From assembly GCA_036250195.1 (NCBI GenBank), contig JAVHZZ010000008.1, forward strand, positions 5,084,934 through 5,148,933: a stretch of DNA of 64,000 bases, given 5' to 3'. The translations under genes and the position numbers were made by a program. The notes under the pieces were generated by a model that had not been told where the DNA came from, searched no databases, and was given only the letters and a program-made list of their open reading frames with translations. Below are positions 10,070-21,622 of this stretch, piece by piece (within the stretch, counting starts at the first letter, position 1; every line of letters begins with the position of its first letter). This DNA is from Mixophyes australis (lineage: Eukaryota > Chordata > Amphibia > Anura > Limnodynastidae).

Positions 10070-12030
10070 AGAAAGGAAAGTTGCTCAATTAATTTATAGG
10101 TTAACAGCAGGTGCTCGAAAGGGTGGGGTTATCCTGAACGGAGCAAATACAGAGAAAAATCCCCCAGCACACTGCTCTTAACCCGTAACAAAGCTGAGAT
10201 TTGTACTTGTACATAAAAATGCAGAATTTTTGGGTTGCACCCATTTGCAAATGCACTTCTAATAGGGTGGTCCTAACTATATAGTGAGAATTCCTATTTT
10301 TGGGACATACATATGTGTTTTTAAATTGAGTGCTAACTTTCTAAGAGGAACCCCAAGTACCTCCAAATGGCAATAGGGGACCAGCACTCCCCATCAGCGG
10401 CTAATGCCAGAGCATGCCTCTCAGACCAACAAAATGGAAAGGAAAGTTGCTCAATCAATTTAACATCCACTAAGCCCAAACTTCCATATGTCAGTCTAAT
10501 ATTTTGGACACCACTGGAGCACGTAAAGTCTGTTAGGTAAGATTTCGGGTACAGGAAAGAGACTGAAGAGACAGCCAGTGGTGTTAGTCAGTAGAGTGCG
10601 CAGAGGAGGAGTAGAGTGTTGTATATTGTCAGTGCAGGAATGATAATGAAAATCAAAACTTACTAGGTTTCCAAGAGTAGCTGTATAAGTAGAGAACAGA
10701 AGGGGGGGGGGGGGGGGGGAATCAATGATTACCACTAAGGGGCAGATACAGAGATATGATTGGGAAACGGGAGGGGACATTATCTCTTCGTTGCAACAAA
10801 TGTGACAATCAGCAGAAGAATGTTTTGAGTTCAGAAGATAACACTTGATAAAGCAGATAGCAAAAAGTAATGACCCATAGGGCAGTGCCACACTTGCAAT
10901 TTTATTAGCGTAACATTATTCCATACAAATCAATGGGGGGGGGGGGGGGGGAGTTGTGTCCGGTCGTTACATTAGTGATTTCTGTAGGACTAAACAGCAT
11001 TGTGAGAAAATCAGGCACAGTTGTAAACAATAAACCAATGTTAGAACCATTAACCATTATCCAAGGAAACTTCAAATCACTCGTTTTATAAGTCACCGTT
11101 CAAGCTGAGATTTTTAAGCCGTGTGAAATAACTTTCAAGCTCCAGCAATTTTTCTGCTCGTTTTGGCCATAAATACAGTCCTTACATTTATCATTAGACA
11201 GTTTAAGAAGAACGGCTCCGTTCATGCAATCCAGGTGTGTCCCGTCTCTTACATTATTTGTAGCATATATATAAAAATGAAGTGAGCATTAGCAGATATT
11301 GGTAAATAGTGTCAAATATTAGAAATTCCCAATTCTGTTTTTGGGGAGAAAAAGCTTTTACTTATTGATGCTGCAGATGATCTGGGACTAGAACCATCTT
11401 ACATTACCCAAAAACTCTTCTAGGTGTAACATCAACTTTGCTGGTCTCAAACACTTTATGATAATATAATTTAACCAAAAATAACCTTACATTGTCACAA
11501 ATGCCTGGCTATCGCTCCCTAATAGTGTTCTGAGCAAATCTCTTTCTGCAATCTGTCTTTCTCCTCTGTATTCTTCTACAAATCATCTGGATGTTCAGAC
11601 AAGGTACCAAAAACCAAATGGCAATAGAGGACCAGCGCTCCCCATCAGCTACTGATACCAGAACATGCCTCTCAAACAACAATTTGGGAATGGAAGTTGC
11701 TGATTCCTGTATTGTTGTTTGAGAGGCGTATTCTAGTAGCTGATGGGGAGTGCTGCACCTCTATTGCCAGTTTAAGGCTTTTGAGATACCACTTGGTAAA
11801 TTAGCTCTCAATCGAGTTAAGACCACCCAATTAGCATAAGTGGCGGGTAACCTATCAAATGTCTGTAACAGAATTCTGCATTTTTATGTACACGTAGAAA
11901 AGCATCTGTTTTCTGGCTCACAGCGGAAGATTTTTCGCTATATTTCTTACTTTCTGGATAACCCCACCCTTTCAAGCACCTGCTGTGAACTTATAAATTG
12001 ATTGAGCTACTTTCTTTTCTGTAGGGTGCC
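10070..12030. repeat. Large diverged inverted repeat, possible non-autonomous transposon
   Basis: The left arm 10070-10431 (gaaaggaaagttgctcaatt ... ggtggggttatcc ... ccagcactccccatcagc) is matched inverted by about 11714-12025 (gctgatggggagtgctg ... ggataaccccaccc ... attgagctactttcttttc). A partial direct copy of the inner part lies at 11617-11700. The centre (10.5-11.6 kb) has two long G-runs (about 10703-10720 and 10937-10951) and no recognised coding sequence. This may be several nested copies of one element rather than one unit. Confidence 0.6.
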
Positions 12031-12247
12031 AAATTTTTTTCTGTGTCACAAATCAAGTTGTTGTACCGAGGCAGAGCCTCTATACAAGATCTATCTATTG
12101 TTTTGATTAATCGCCCCTCCTTAGTGTGTCTGCTTCTTGGCTGAACTAGGCAGTATAGTCTGAGCTTATTGTATTAAATTTCCATGTTCTGCTCATCCAT
12201 CTGTATCATTTATATTAGCTAATTGGATCATATGAATGTTCACAGCA

Positions 12248-12818
12248 GCGCAAAGTATATCAGGAGATGAGTGATTCTTAGTGAGGACAGCAGCGTTGAC
12301 CGAATGTGAGGAGGGGAATTGAGGCAGCAGGAAACCACAGGCTGAGAGTTATATAGTGGAAGGAGCAGGGTCCCCCAGCAGCACAGAGTATATCAGGAGA
12401 TGAGTGATGTGTTAGTGAGGACAGGACTGCATGTGACAGGGGCAGTGACATGATGTGATAAGAGGAATGGAGGCAGCAGGAAGCCACAGACTGAGAGTTA
12501 TATAGTGGAAGGAGCAGGGTCCCCAGCAGCACAGAGTATATCAGGAGATGAGTGATGTGTTAGTGAGGACAGGACTGCATGTGACAGGGGCAGTGACATG
12601 ATGTGAGAAGGGGAATGGAGGCAGCCGGAAGCCACAGACTGAGAGTTATATAGTGGAAGGAGCAGGGTCCCCAGCAGCACAGAGTATATCAGGAGATGAG
12701 TGATGTGTTAGTGAGGACAAGGCTGCATGTGACAGGGGCAGTGACATGATGTGAGGAGGGGAATGGAGGCAGCAGGAGCCACAGACTGAGAGTTATATAG
12801 TGGAAGGAGTAGGGTCCT
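12248..12818. repeat. 148-bp tandem repeat, about four units
   Basis: Units begin with GCACAGAGTATATCAGGAG at 12381, 12529 and 12677, an exact 148-bp spacing. A shorter, more diverged unit precedes at about 12248. Between-unit identity is very high for the last three. Minus-strand ORFs here are repeat readings without family resemblance. Confidence 0.93.
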
Positions 12819-12829
12819 GCTGTCTGTCC

Positions 12830-14333
12830 ATCGTTTTATTTAAGATGCACGTATTTATCTGTTACCGCAGATCCGTACATGTCATCTTTTCAGGATCTCT
12901 TTAAATAGATTTCCCACATACAGACAACTCTGGTCTGTGGATTGGATACGTTTATACCCACAAAACAATTTGGGTATATGCAAACTAATAAATGAAAGTA
13001 ATTTGAAGGTGGAAACCCCCTTGAATCACACACTGGTGATTTATTCTGTTTGGTAAATTAATTTTCCCACCTGTTCCCACAGAAGAAAATCATTGAAACA
13101 TGACTGTACTGTGTTAGCGGGTGACTGGTGTCAGCTCCGTAATCTGAGTAGAAGCGGAGGTGTTGGAACAAGGGATGTTGTAGGCATTGGGTACCATGAG
13201 CAGCTCTCCTGCTATAGAAATACACAAGACCTACAAATAAACTGCCAGGGCCTCTGAATGAGGCTGCTTGGCCTTTTATGAAACACCTTTAATATATGAT
13301 CATGTATTTCATCATTTCTTCTTATTTGGGAACATTTACAAGAGAAAGTATATTTTACAATACTAACAATAACACTTCTATTATGATATATGCATTTCCG
13401 CAGTCCTCTTTCTGTTTCTTTTTTATTTGTTAATAACTGTTTGTGTCTGTGCCTCTTCTACCGGGAGCGTGATCAGTGTATTCACCACCCTTTCTGGAAG
13501 GCTTTATTTCCTTCCATTATCAGTGAGCCAGTTTCACAGCCAGAGAATTTCCGGACATTATGCAGAACTTCTGCCGAGGAATGTCATAGCTTCGTTTCCC
13601 TGATGCAGCCTCTCTATCAGTAATCTCTAATGGTGAACACAGCAGACAACACTCTGCTGGGCCCTGGTGAACCTCAGATCGCCTTCCTCTCTGTCGTAGA
13701 TTAGCAGGTTTACTTTAATCTGGAATATGTGAGAGGCTGGGAGTTCCCTGCTCTTTAAACCTCCCCACCCCACATAGAAAAGCCCTGTTACCTATACATA
13801 TATAACCTGTCTGTCTCCCCAGCTGTTTCACTGCTGGCAGTGGTTACATTTCATACTCGCTGTTTGTGTGATTGAATGATGTACTGGGGGGGTGCTCTGT
13901 ATGTGATTGTGGGATCTATATGTGTGACTGAGGGTCTGTGTGTGCTTGTGGGATTACGCTGCATAATACATATCCGGACATAAATAACAATCATCTAGTC
14001 CTAAAAATTTGATGGCTCTGATTGACTAATAACCCATAACGGATTTTACTTTTTGTCTTTATGATTCTCATGTGGGAGGATAAAGAGGAGACTCCAGATA
14101 ATACTTCATCAAATTAAATATATCATTTGCACTTATTTATGTATTTTGATATTGCCTTTATTCTTTTGGTTTTGCTTGAAAGAACCCTCTAGTGCTGAAA
14201 GTATTCAAAGATTGCGATTTACTGTTTATTCAACAACAAAAAGCAAACACGGAGAAGCCCTGTGTGATAACGTAGTTCAGGCTGCAGCACATTATATTTG
14301 CAACATGGGGCAGTTTATAGTAAGAGAGTACTA
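12830..14333. other. Non-coding stretch with no recognised feature
   Basis: I find no recognised gene, RNA or clear mobile element. A 77-codon plus-strand frame at 13390-13623 has no recognisable motif and no convincing splice context, so I leave it uncalled. Confidence 0.5.
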
Positions 14334-14341
14334 TTCATAAG

Positions 14342-14719
14342 CAGTGGCAGATCAAGGGGGGGAGTGGCAGTCACCCCCCCTAGCAGCACACTACATCATC
14401 AGCATCACCATTTATTTAGATAGCACCACTGATTCCGCAGCGCTGTACAGAGAACTCATTCACATCAGTCCCTGCCCCATTGGAGCTTACAGTCTAATTT
14501 CCCTAACACACACACCAATTTGTTAGCAGCCAATTAACCTACCAGTATGTTTTTTTGGAGTGTGGGAGGAAACCGGAGCACCCGGAGGAAACCCACGCAA
14601 ACACGGGGAGAACATACAAACTCCTCACAGATAAGGCCATGCCTTTACATGGCGGCCAAGAGGTCTGATCAAAGAGTAGGATGCTCCCCCCCTTAAAAAA
14701 AAGTCTAGGTACGTCCCTA
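14342..14719. mobile_element. hAT-like MITE split by a SINE insertion
   Basis: The left end CAGTGGCAGATCAAG starts at 14342 and the right end ...TACGTCCCTA stops at 14719, the same end types as the MITE at 54.04 kb. The flanks carry an 8-bp duplication with one mismatch: TTCATAAG at 14334-14341 and TTCACAAG at 14720-14727. Eight-bp duplications are typical of hAT elements. A SINE in minus orientation occupies about 14394-14642 inside it. Confidence 0.78.
14394..14642 (-). mobile_element. SINE copy nested in hAT-like MITE
   Basis: It shows the same family landmarks as the 9.7-kb copy: tail with cat/atc triplets, 'gcgctgtacagagaactc', 'ccaattaacctaccagtatg', and 'aaccggagcacccggagg'. It stops at 'aggccatg', so the tRNA-like head is missing (5' truncated), as expected for incomplete reverse transcription. 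Confidence 0.85.
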
Positions 14720-15017
14720 TTCACAAGTGGACAAGCCCTTTAATCTTTGCATTCGTTAATATGAGGGGAAGGAGCCCCATCCCTTGATTGGTCAATATAT
14801 AAATCCGTCACAGACTCCACCTCTTCTGTAGAGAGAGCCGAGCAGCGCCGAAGGTGATTGGCTGCTACATATTTCAGTGTGAGGGTCCTGCAAAACAGAG
14901 AATTTTGGAGTCAAAAAGGAGAGACCCGCCTACCAAAGTAATAGTGAAGAGAGGGGATACACTACCACACACAGTAGTTTCCTGGTCAGAAGCCAGTTCA
15001 CCTTGTTGTATGATTTT

Positions 15018-15141
15018 TTTGGACTGGAGGAAACATGCAAACACAGGGAGAACATACAAAGCACACAGATAGGGCCCTGACCAGAATCGAACCCATGACC
15101 CCAGCGCTGTGAGGCAGCAATGCTAACCACTGTGCTGCCTA
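15018..15141 (-). mobile_element. SINE fragment retaining the tRNA-like head
   Basis: The reverse complement begins 'ggcagcacagtggttagcat' and includes 'gggttcgattctggtcagggccc', which are A-box-like and B-box-like regions of a tRNA-derived SINE promoter. The L2-like tail is absent. Confidence 0.8.
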
Positions 15142-15739
15142 TTGTAAAGCTGTGAATATTTATTAAACCATGTCATGTTCATGTACCAATCCCTTAAAAT
15201 CGTGTAATGTGACTTTCCTTTCACATACACGTAGTATATTGGGAGGAAGACGTCATTCCAATGTTCCCAGGAAGGTGCCCTTACAGCTCCGATCAATATG
15301 TGAGTCATGTGCCCCCTCTGATCTGACAGATATCTGCTTCAGAAGAAAACAGTCAAAGGTTATCTGAGCAATGCTGGTCATAATGTGCTCCGTCATGATC
15401 AGATCACCAAGTCTCACCACTTCCCTCTGCCAGTTTATTTATAAACCCGGTAAAATCTTAACTCTCGTAGTAAAAGTTATGAGCGGATTTTATTGTCCTC
15501 TGAGAACTTGTCATCTCGGGACATTGACGTATGGTCTAGAAGCCTTAAAGTGTATCTAGTGCGTGTGGGCAGCTCGTTAATTAACTAGATGACAACACTG
15601 AGGCAGGAGACACCTTATGGCCATCGTGTCACTAGAAGCTGGTGCATAAGGCTCTTTGTGCCGATCAATTCACTCTGAATTAATGATATTATTGAGGTAT
15701 GAGTCACTAGTGTGCTAATGAATTAATAGGCTGCATTAT

Positions 15740-15997
15740 CAAATCATGATAATAATTATTAACATTTCTGTAGTGCTTACATATTATGCAGCACTTTACA
15801 GAGAATATTTCAGCATTCATATCCGTCAGTGGAGCTTGCAATCTATATATATCCTAACACACACACACACAGTGTGGTAGGAAACCCACGCAAACACAGG
15901 GAGAACATACAAACTTCAAACGGACAGGGTCCTGGTTGGAATTGAACCTGGGACCCCATTGCTGGGAGACAGCAATGCCAACCACTGTGCCACCACG
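15740..15997 (-). mobile_element. SINE copy
   Basis: On the minus strand the tRNA-like head (ggtggcacagtggttggca, then 'gggtcccaggttcaattcc') is followed by 'gtatgttctccctgtgtttgcgtgggtttcc', a shortened middle with a CA run, and 'gcactacagaaatg' at the tail. It is more diverged than the 56.7-kb copy. Confidence 0.8.
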
Positions 15998-16199
15998 TTA
16001 CTCTAAATTGGTTGCCTCCGCTCTAATATAAGCAAGAAGAAATAGATTCTGATATGAAGAAACAAGATCTTGCTTATCAGAAGCCAAACTCCATGTATCA
16101 TATTGATTCTGTCTTCACTTAGTTCAGCTTCTCTGTATTATGTCACCTTTTACCCCACTGTACTCTAGGTGCCCCAAAATTTAGTTGCATGGATAGAAG

Positions 16200-16612
16200 A
16201 CAGACTAAGATTTCTCTCGTGCTGCCCTCCTCCACTAGAATGATCTCCCTCGCACCATCCGTCTGTCCCCTAATCTGAGCACCTTCAAACAGGCTCTCAA
16301 AACCCTTCTGTTCCTCAAGGCATCCAGCCATCCACGTAACCTTCTCCAGCCTGGTTCTCCTCACCTCCCACTTCCCCGTCTCCTCTTGCTCTTGATCCCC
16401 TACGAGCAGGACCCTCTTCCCTTCTGTCTCCATTCCATTTCTTCTTCTCCTCCACCACCACAACATTCTATGGTTGGAGATACTGAAGTCTTGGTTATAC
16501 TCATTTTTATGTACTGTTGTACCCTTGTATACTGTCTGTATTGTATTTTTGTATTCTGTACGGTGCTGCGTATACCTTGTGGCACCATATAAATAAAGAT
16601 TAATAATAATTA
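16200..16612 (+). mobile_element. Degenerate LINE 3' end
   Basis: A frame-broken stretch (about 16232-16320) reads like the RT C-terminal 'WNDLPRTIRLSPNLSTFKQALKTLLF' end of L2/CR1-type LINEs. It is followed by a non-coding tail ending 'ggcaccatataaataaagattaataataat'. The tail differs from the 5.6-kb L2 copy, so this is another family. It is inactive. Confidence 0.65.
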
Positions 16613-17233
16613 ATAGGAAAAGCAATTAAACAATGTTTCTTTTACTTTAAGATTTACTGTCTCCTTGATCTGTCCACAGAGTCTACCTGGCCAGTGTGAA
16701 GTAGGTAGGTCAGGGACCAGCGCTTTCATTTCTAAAAGTATTCTGACCAATGAAGTAATAATGGGATGAGTTTAAGGCTAACTGTAGAAAACTACACTGT
16801 TCCATCCAGGGAACAGGAACCGATTCAGCTTTGAGAACGGTGTATGCAGAATTCTTACTGCTAGAGTGTTGTAAGCAGGAAACTGACCTTTCCTGGCATT
16901 GCTGTACATCACCATGCGAGCTGATGGGAGGGGGCAGGGAGTGGTTAAATCATCATCATCATCAGCTATTTATATATTAAATGAAGTGTATCTTCCAGTA
17001 AGAGCCCCTCTTCCTCTTTGCTGCAAGTGTTCTGGTAGATGTACAGATCAGACACTTACACCTCTGTGCGATATAGTTGACAATGTTTTTTCTGATAGAA
17101 TTATATTTCGGTTAACCTCCCAAAGTTTAGTGTCGCATGGGGCTGGATATTTGGTGTATCCATCATCAAAATAATAAAACATTTTTACAATGGTGTTGGA
17201 AATGGTGAAGTGAAATTAAGTCTCTAGAAGTTA

Positions 17234-17568
17234 AAAATACTTTTTACCAACTCTCCTCTTGTCACTCGCCCAAGCACCGGGAGCTGTTTCCACGTTGGCC
17301 ACACACGTTGGTGGCCCCCGGACAGATCTGGAATTTGGTGCTCAAGACATCCAACTGGAAATCTGCAGATCAAAAGATTACTGTGCAAACTGGGCTTATG
17401 TTTGTGCCCCAAAACAATGTTTCTGTTCTGCTGATCACACTATGCGGCCAGAATTATAGTCTTGAACTCCTGTTGTTTCCTGTGGAATTATCTCAAACTG
17501 TAAATGTGGGAGATGTTATCTGTACTGGGATCTGCCTCAAAATCTTAGCACATCCTTATGTCTGTTAG
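17234..17568 (+). pseudogene. Unrecognised ORF remnant
   Basis: An open plus frame ends at a TAG at 17566-17568 and includes segments such as TGLMFVPQNNVSVLL and QTVNVGDVICTGICL. The shape (beta-rich, 'VxTGLxFxPxN', 'xVGDVIGTGxCL'-like) made me think of a domain from an old retroelement, but I cannot assign it. No start, partner exon or flanking terminal repeat was found, and overlapping frames are also partly open. Confidence 0.25.
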
Positions 17569-17740
17569 AATGCCACTGTAAATAACATTAAACCTACAAC
17601 ACAAGTTGTGTTAATTAGGATCTTTCTACTCATAACATTCACAAATATATATGTCATAACCTAAACTAGAGTTAAAGAACTTCAACCAAACCTAAAAATG
17701 TAGCTTTGTGTGGGGTGCAAGGAGTATATTTACCCTGTAC

Positions 17741-17948
17741 CATACTTGCCAACCTTTTAAGAGGTCTTTGCGGGAGTTCCCAGGCAGGGGGGCGTGGTTG
17801 ACAAAATGCTGTTTCCGTTATGGGGGCGGGGCCAAAATGGCGCAATTCACTGCGAATCGCGTCATTTTGACAGCAAGAGGCCATTTGCGGGATATTTGCC
17901 TGCTCTTCCGGGAGTCTCCCGGACATTTCGGGAGAGTTGGCAAGTATG
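17741..17948. mobile_element. hAT-like MITE, 208 bp, with exact 8-bp duplication
   Basis: Terminal inverted repeats CATACTTGCCAAC (17741) and GTTGGCAAGTATG (ending 17948) are perfect. The flanking duplication CCCTGTAC at 17733-17740 and 17949-17956 is also perfect. The interior contains 'gggagtctcccgg' palindromes and 'gggcggggcc'. It has no coding capacity. It is the same family as the element at 51.56 kb. Confidence 0.93.
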
Positions 17949-17956
17949 CCCTGTAC

Positions 17957-20900
17957 AGCTCTCAGATTCCCTCTACTCTCAGAGGAGAGCTGTGTGGTAC
18001 CCCAGTAACCATAGTGGACCCCAGTAAATGGTGCATAGAAGGTTTGTACACTCTTGTTTGTTCTTCATTAGATGTCAAGGGTTTGGAGAACTTTGAATTC
18101 TCTAAGATATTTAAAATAAGACCTCGGTCATAGAGAACCATGTTTATATGACACCCGCCAGGAACTGTCATGAACCCTGCTATTGTTATATAGGATAATA
18201 ATTTGCACTGATACAGATAGTGTACAAGCCTTTTCATAAAGAATTTACTATGGGCCTCATTTAAAGTATTTTTTGCTTGCCTTAAGGGATCAGACCCTAT
18301 AAGTTTAGCTGTCCTTTAACGAAGAAGTTTCTGTATTCCCCAGTCTGGTTCAAGTCCTCCAGTCAGTGCGATCGTAATTCCCTGTGCTTGTTAGCTAATA
18401 TCATGCATTTTATCACCCTGTGATTTGTTCACAGTTCAGTTGCTGTCGGTGTGACACGTGGGTACCACCCCGATATCCGGCTGCGCACTTTGCCAACCAT
18501 TACGGTAGGAATCTCTGCTCATTTTTCTGTGCACCTCTATGGGGTGGGAGGATAAATGAGCAGAGATTCCTGCCATAACATTGGCGTGATGGGTCTCTAT
18601 GGACTTTCCGGAGACATATACAGCACATGATTGAATCTCCCCCACGGAGCAGGAAGCGGGTACTGCCCTGGGTATAATTAGACTTGGGCATGCACTGTGT
18701 CAGTAACTGTCAGGTTTGTGATCCTGGTGTCAGTACCATACGAGGGCCGGCACTACTGCCTGTACCTGGTGTTACATGTGCATCCTGATATCCTTAGTGT
18801 TCCAATGCTATGCAACATCTCTATTCTGTGCAGTATCCATTGCACACAGACTAGTTACTGTTCTTTAGATCTCAGAATATGGCATTACATCTATATAATA
18901 GAGCAGTGTTACATTTCCCTGTCCTCAGAACAATAGGACTGACTGTAGATCCCTCAGCTCTCCCCTCCCTCCACTGTCATTGCTCATACATTCCTCCCCC
19001 CCTGGTCCACACACACATTTACAGACACTGCTCTCTCATTCTCCCCCACCCATGGCAGATTGGCACATACCTTTAACCTCCCTCCCCCCTCTTCATGTAC
19101 TACACACCTTAACCCTGGTCTTGGCTGTCTGCCTCATCCCCTAGGATACCAGGAATGTTGTGCACTAGACCTTTAACACACTTGGAGGGTGTGAGCGCTG
19201 CAGCCCACTTATACTGACACAGAGGAGGGGGGCAGAAGAGAGAGGTATTTGTGTCAAGGAGTGTGGGGTTTGTCACTCTGAGACTGAAGAATGTGTCCCT
19301 GTTTATGAGGGCTAAGCTGCGCTATTGATAACATCCTCTCTCATTTCTAACAACAAAACAGTATAAACACAGAAAATAAATAACTCTTCCCTTCTACACA
19401 CTTATAAATCTGGGTTACTCAGGTCATGGATATAGTAGTAGTATTATTATTATGGTGATGATGATGATGATTATCATGGTATGCTCAATGAGCTCATCTT
19501 TTAGTAAAATACAGAATTCATATGTGAAACTCAGATAAATTGAGGGGTATTAATCTTCCTCTTCCAAGATACAGCCAACAGGTATTCAGGATGTTTATCA
19601 GGGGCCTGTTTATTATAGCTTTTTTTATATTAAATTCCCCACAAATGGCCTTTATTTGGGAGACGGACGCATATTTAAATTATATGCACATTAACAGATA
19701 TCATAGATATCTGCTACTTTGCATTTTTTTTCTTTAAATACAGAGCATAGATGTCTATGGGAACTGCTATTTACCGCTAGTTATGAAGTAATGAAAAGCC
19801 ATTTACACATACAGCTCAGACTGGTGTACATTACCATATGTGTAATTCTTCAGGACTGTTGTATGGGGAAAGTGTTGGTGTAGAAGGATCTTTGGATCCC
19901 TCACTGCATCTTACTGCTCTCCCCTCTGGTCACTATCGCAGAGGTGGGCACTTTGACCATAGAGAAGATAGGAGAGGGGTCTTCGCAGTCTTTTGTGACT
20001 GCTGTACCTGTTGAAGTTTTTTAATAAATACACACGATCTTTCAATCCTTATCTTTGTGACAGCATTGAAAGCGATTGTGTTAAAAATGCCCTCTTTAAT
20101 AAATATACCCCTATATAGGATAATTACCAACCAATTCATCTGTGCGTTAAGGACATTCTGAAAACCTGATCTATAAGGACAAGTTATGACCTTTCTTGAG
20201 AAAACCTCACATTAGTTCATTAGTCATGTGCATTCTAGGCAAAGTCATTATATTTTCTGTACTTGGTACTTCTACAGTCACTGACTACATGATGTAGAAT
20301 AAGTTGTGCCCAGTGAGTATTAGAACAACAAGCTATGTTAGGGTTTGTACTTGTGCTACAAGCTCATGATACTACATGTATTCCTGGGAAAATAAGTAAT
20401 AAATAAAACACATATGTTTTTACATTTGACTCCAGTAGCTGTGAAATACACACATGCAACCTGTCAAAATAGCACAACTTTTAAAAACCAAAACAATGCA
20501 GTTAAATATGCAACCACACATATAGTGAATCATCCATGTAAACATAGTTTAACCATGACAGGTTTCACTACCATTTAGGCACATTGCTAAGAAACGCAGA
20601 TGAATCTGAGACAAAACAGATTTATATAAATGAACCTTCTCTTCTCCACCGGCGTTAATTTTATTATTTACGTGAGAAGTGTTAATGTAACACTTAAATA
20701 TGACCCATTGTTTCCAACGATACCAGACCCACTTGCGTTCTTACTCGTGTTCAGGTGCGTTGCGTTTGATGCATCTTATGTCAATTTAAACGCTTATTGG
20801 CCTACAGATTAACACGTTTATGTTTGCCATTACACTCATGTCTTTACTTGCATTAAACTGCCAGAGGGTGCGAGGCCTTAATATCCGATTAGAACATTTA

Positions 20901-21100
20901 GTAAAAACAGAACTTTTGTGATACATTTTGCAACATTTCCATCACTCCAAAGGCCGCATAGACCGGTCAATATAAAGCAATGGGCATTTCTATAATTGTT
21001 GCACAGAGTAAAACAAATAATGAATTATCTGTCCTGCAGTTTTTAGACGTCTTACTGATGCCACTAAGGAGAGGAGCGCAGCTGCAGGTGAGGAGTCAGT
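17957..21100. other. Non-coding stretch
   Basis: No gene, RNA or assignable mobile element was recognised. A short triplet tract (atg/atgatg) lies near 19450-19470. Local short ORFs show no family motifs. Confidence 0.5.
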
Positions 21101-21302
21101 GAGGGGTTAATGGACAATCCGTTTACTAGTTACAAGTTAACCCCACAGACTCTCCCAGTGCACATTTGGCATCTCCCCGTCTCCCGAGTCCCGTCTCGGC
21201 CTCTGGGGAGAACATTATTTCTAAAAAGAGCATCACAATTATTCCATCCACATCAGTCTCCCCGGAGCGCTGACTTTCCAGCTAAGGAGCACCTAGGGAG
21301 CG
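21100..21302 (+). promoter_or_regulatory. ELOVL1: Candidate ELOVL1 promoter and non-coding first exon
   Basis: Locally higher GC (tctcccgagtcccgtctcgg) ends in a consensus-like donor: exon end AGCG at 21302, then GTGAGT. The next candidate exon is 21587-21622. ELOVL1's first coding exon at 34.3 kb begins with an acceptor 19 bases before its ATG, so at least one upstream non-coding exon must exist. This is the best-looking candidate I see upstream, but the assignment is inference. Confidence 0.35.
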
Positions 21303-21586
21303 GTGAGTGATCATTAGAGATACTTTGTATCACTTTCTAAACTTCTGTACACACGGCAGGCTTGTGGCACTACAAGTCCCAGCATGCTGCCACTGCTAGG
21401 GTGTGTAGGAAGGGTGTGTCCCCTCCCTGGGCCGCCGCTCTGCCTGTTCTTCAGGCCCCAGCACTGAGCCCTCCCTCGGATGTCTGATGTTTGCAGAGTG
21501 CAGTGAGTCACCCAGGGGTGTGGTTACCCAGATCGCCCTCTCTCTCTCCTTCCTTTCTCCTCTCCCTCTTTCACGCTCTCTGTCAG

Positions 21587-21622
21587 GCTCTGGAGCGGCT
21601 GGATTCTATATCACAACACCAG
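21587..21622 (+). other. ELOVL1: Candidate 36-nt non-coding exon of ELOVL1
   Basis: A long pyrimidine tract (about 21537-21581) and TGTCAG lead into 36 bases followed by GTAAGTGAC. Both splice sites are strong by eye. It could be a second 5'UTR exon of ELOVL1, or an exon of an unannotated transcript. Confidence 0.35.

Noticed and set aside
13390..13623. 77-codon plus-strand ORF
   Set aside because: No recognisable domain, splice context or codon bias. Such lengths are expected by chance in 64 kb.
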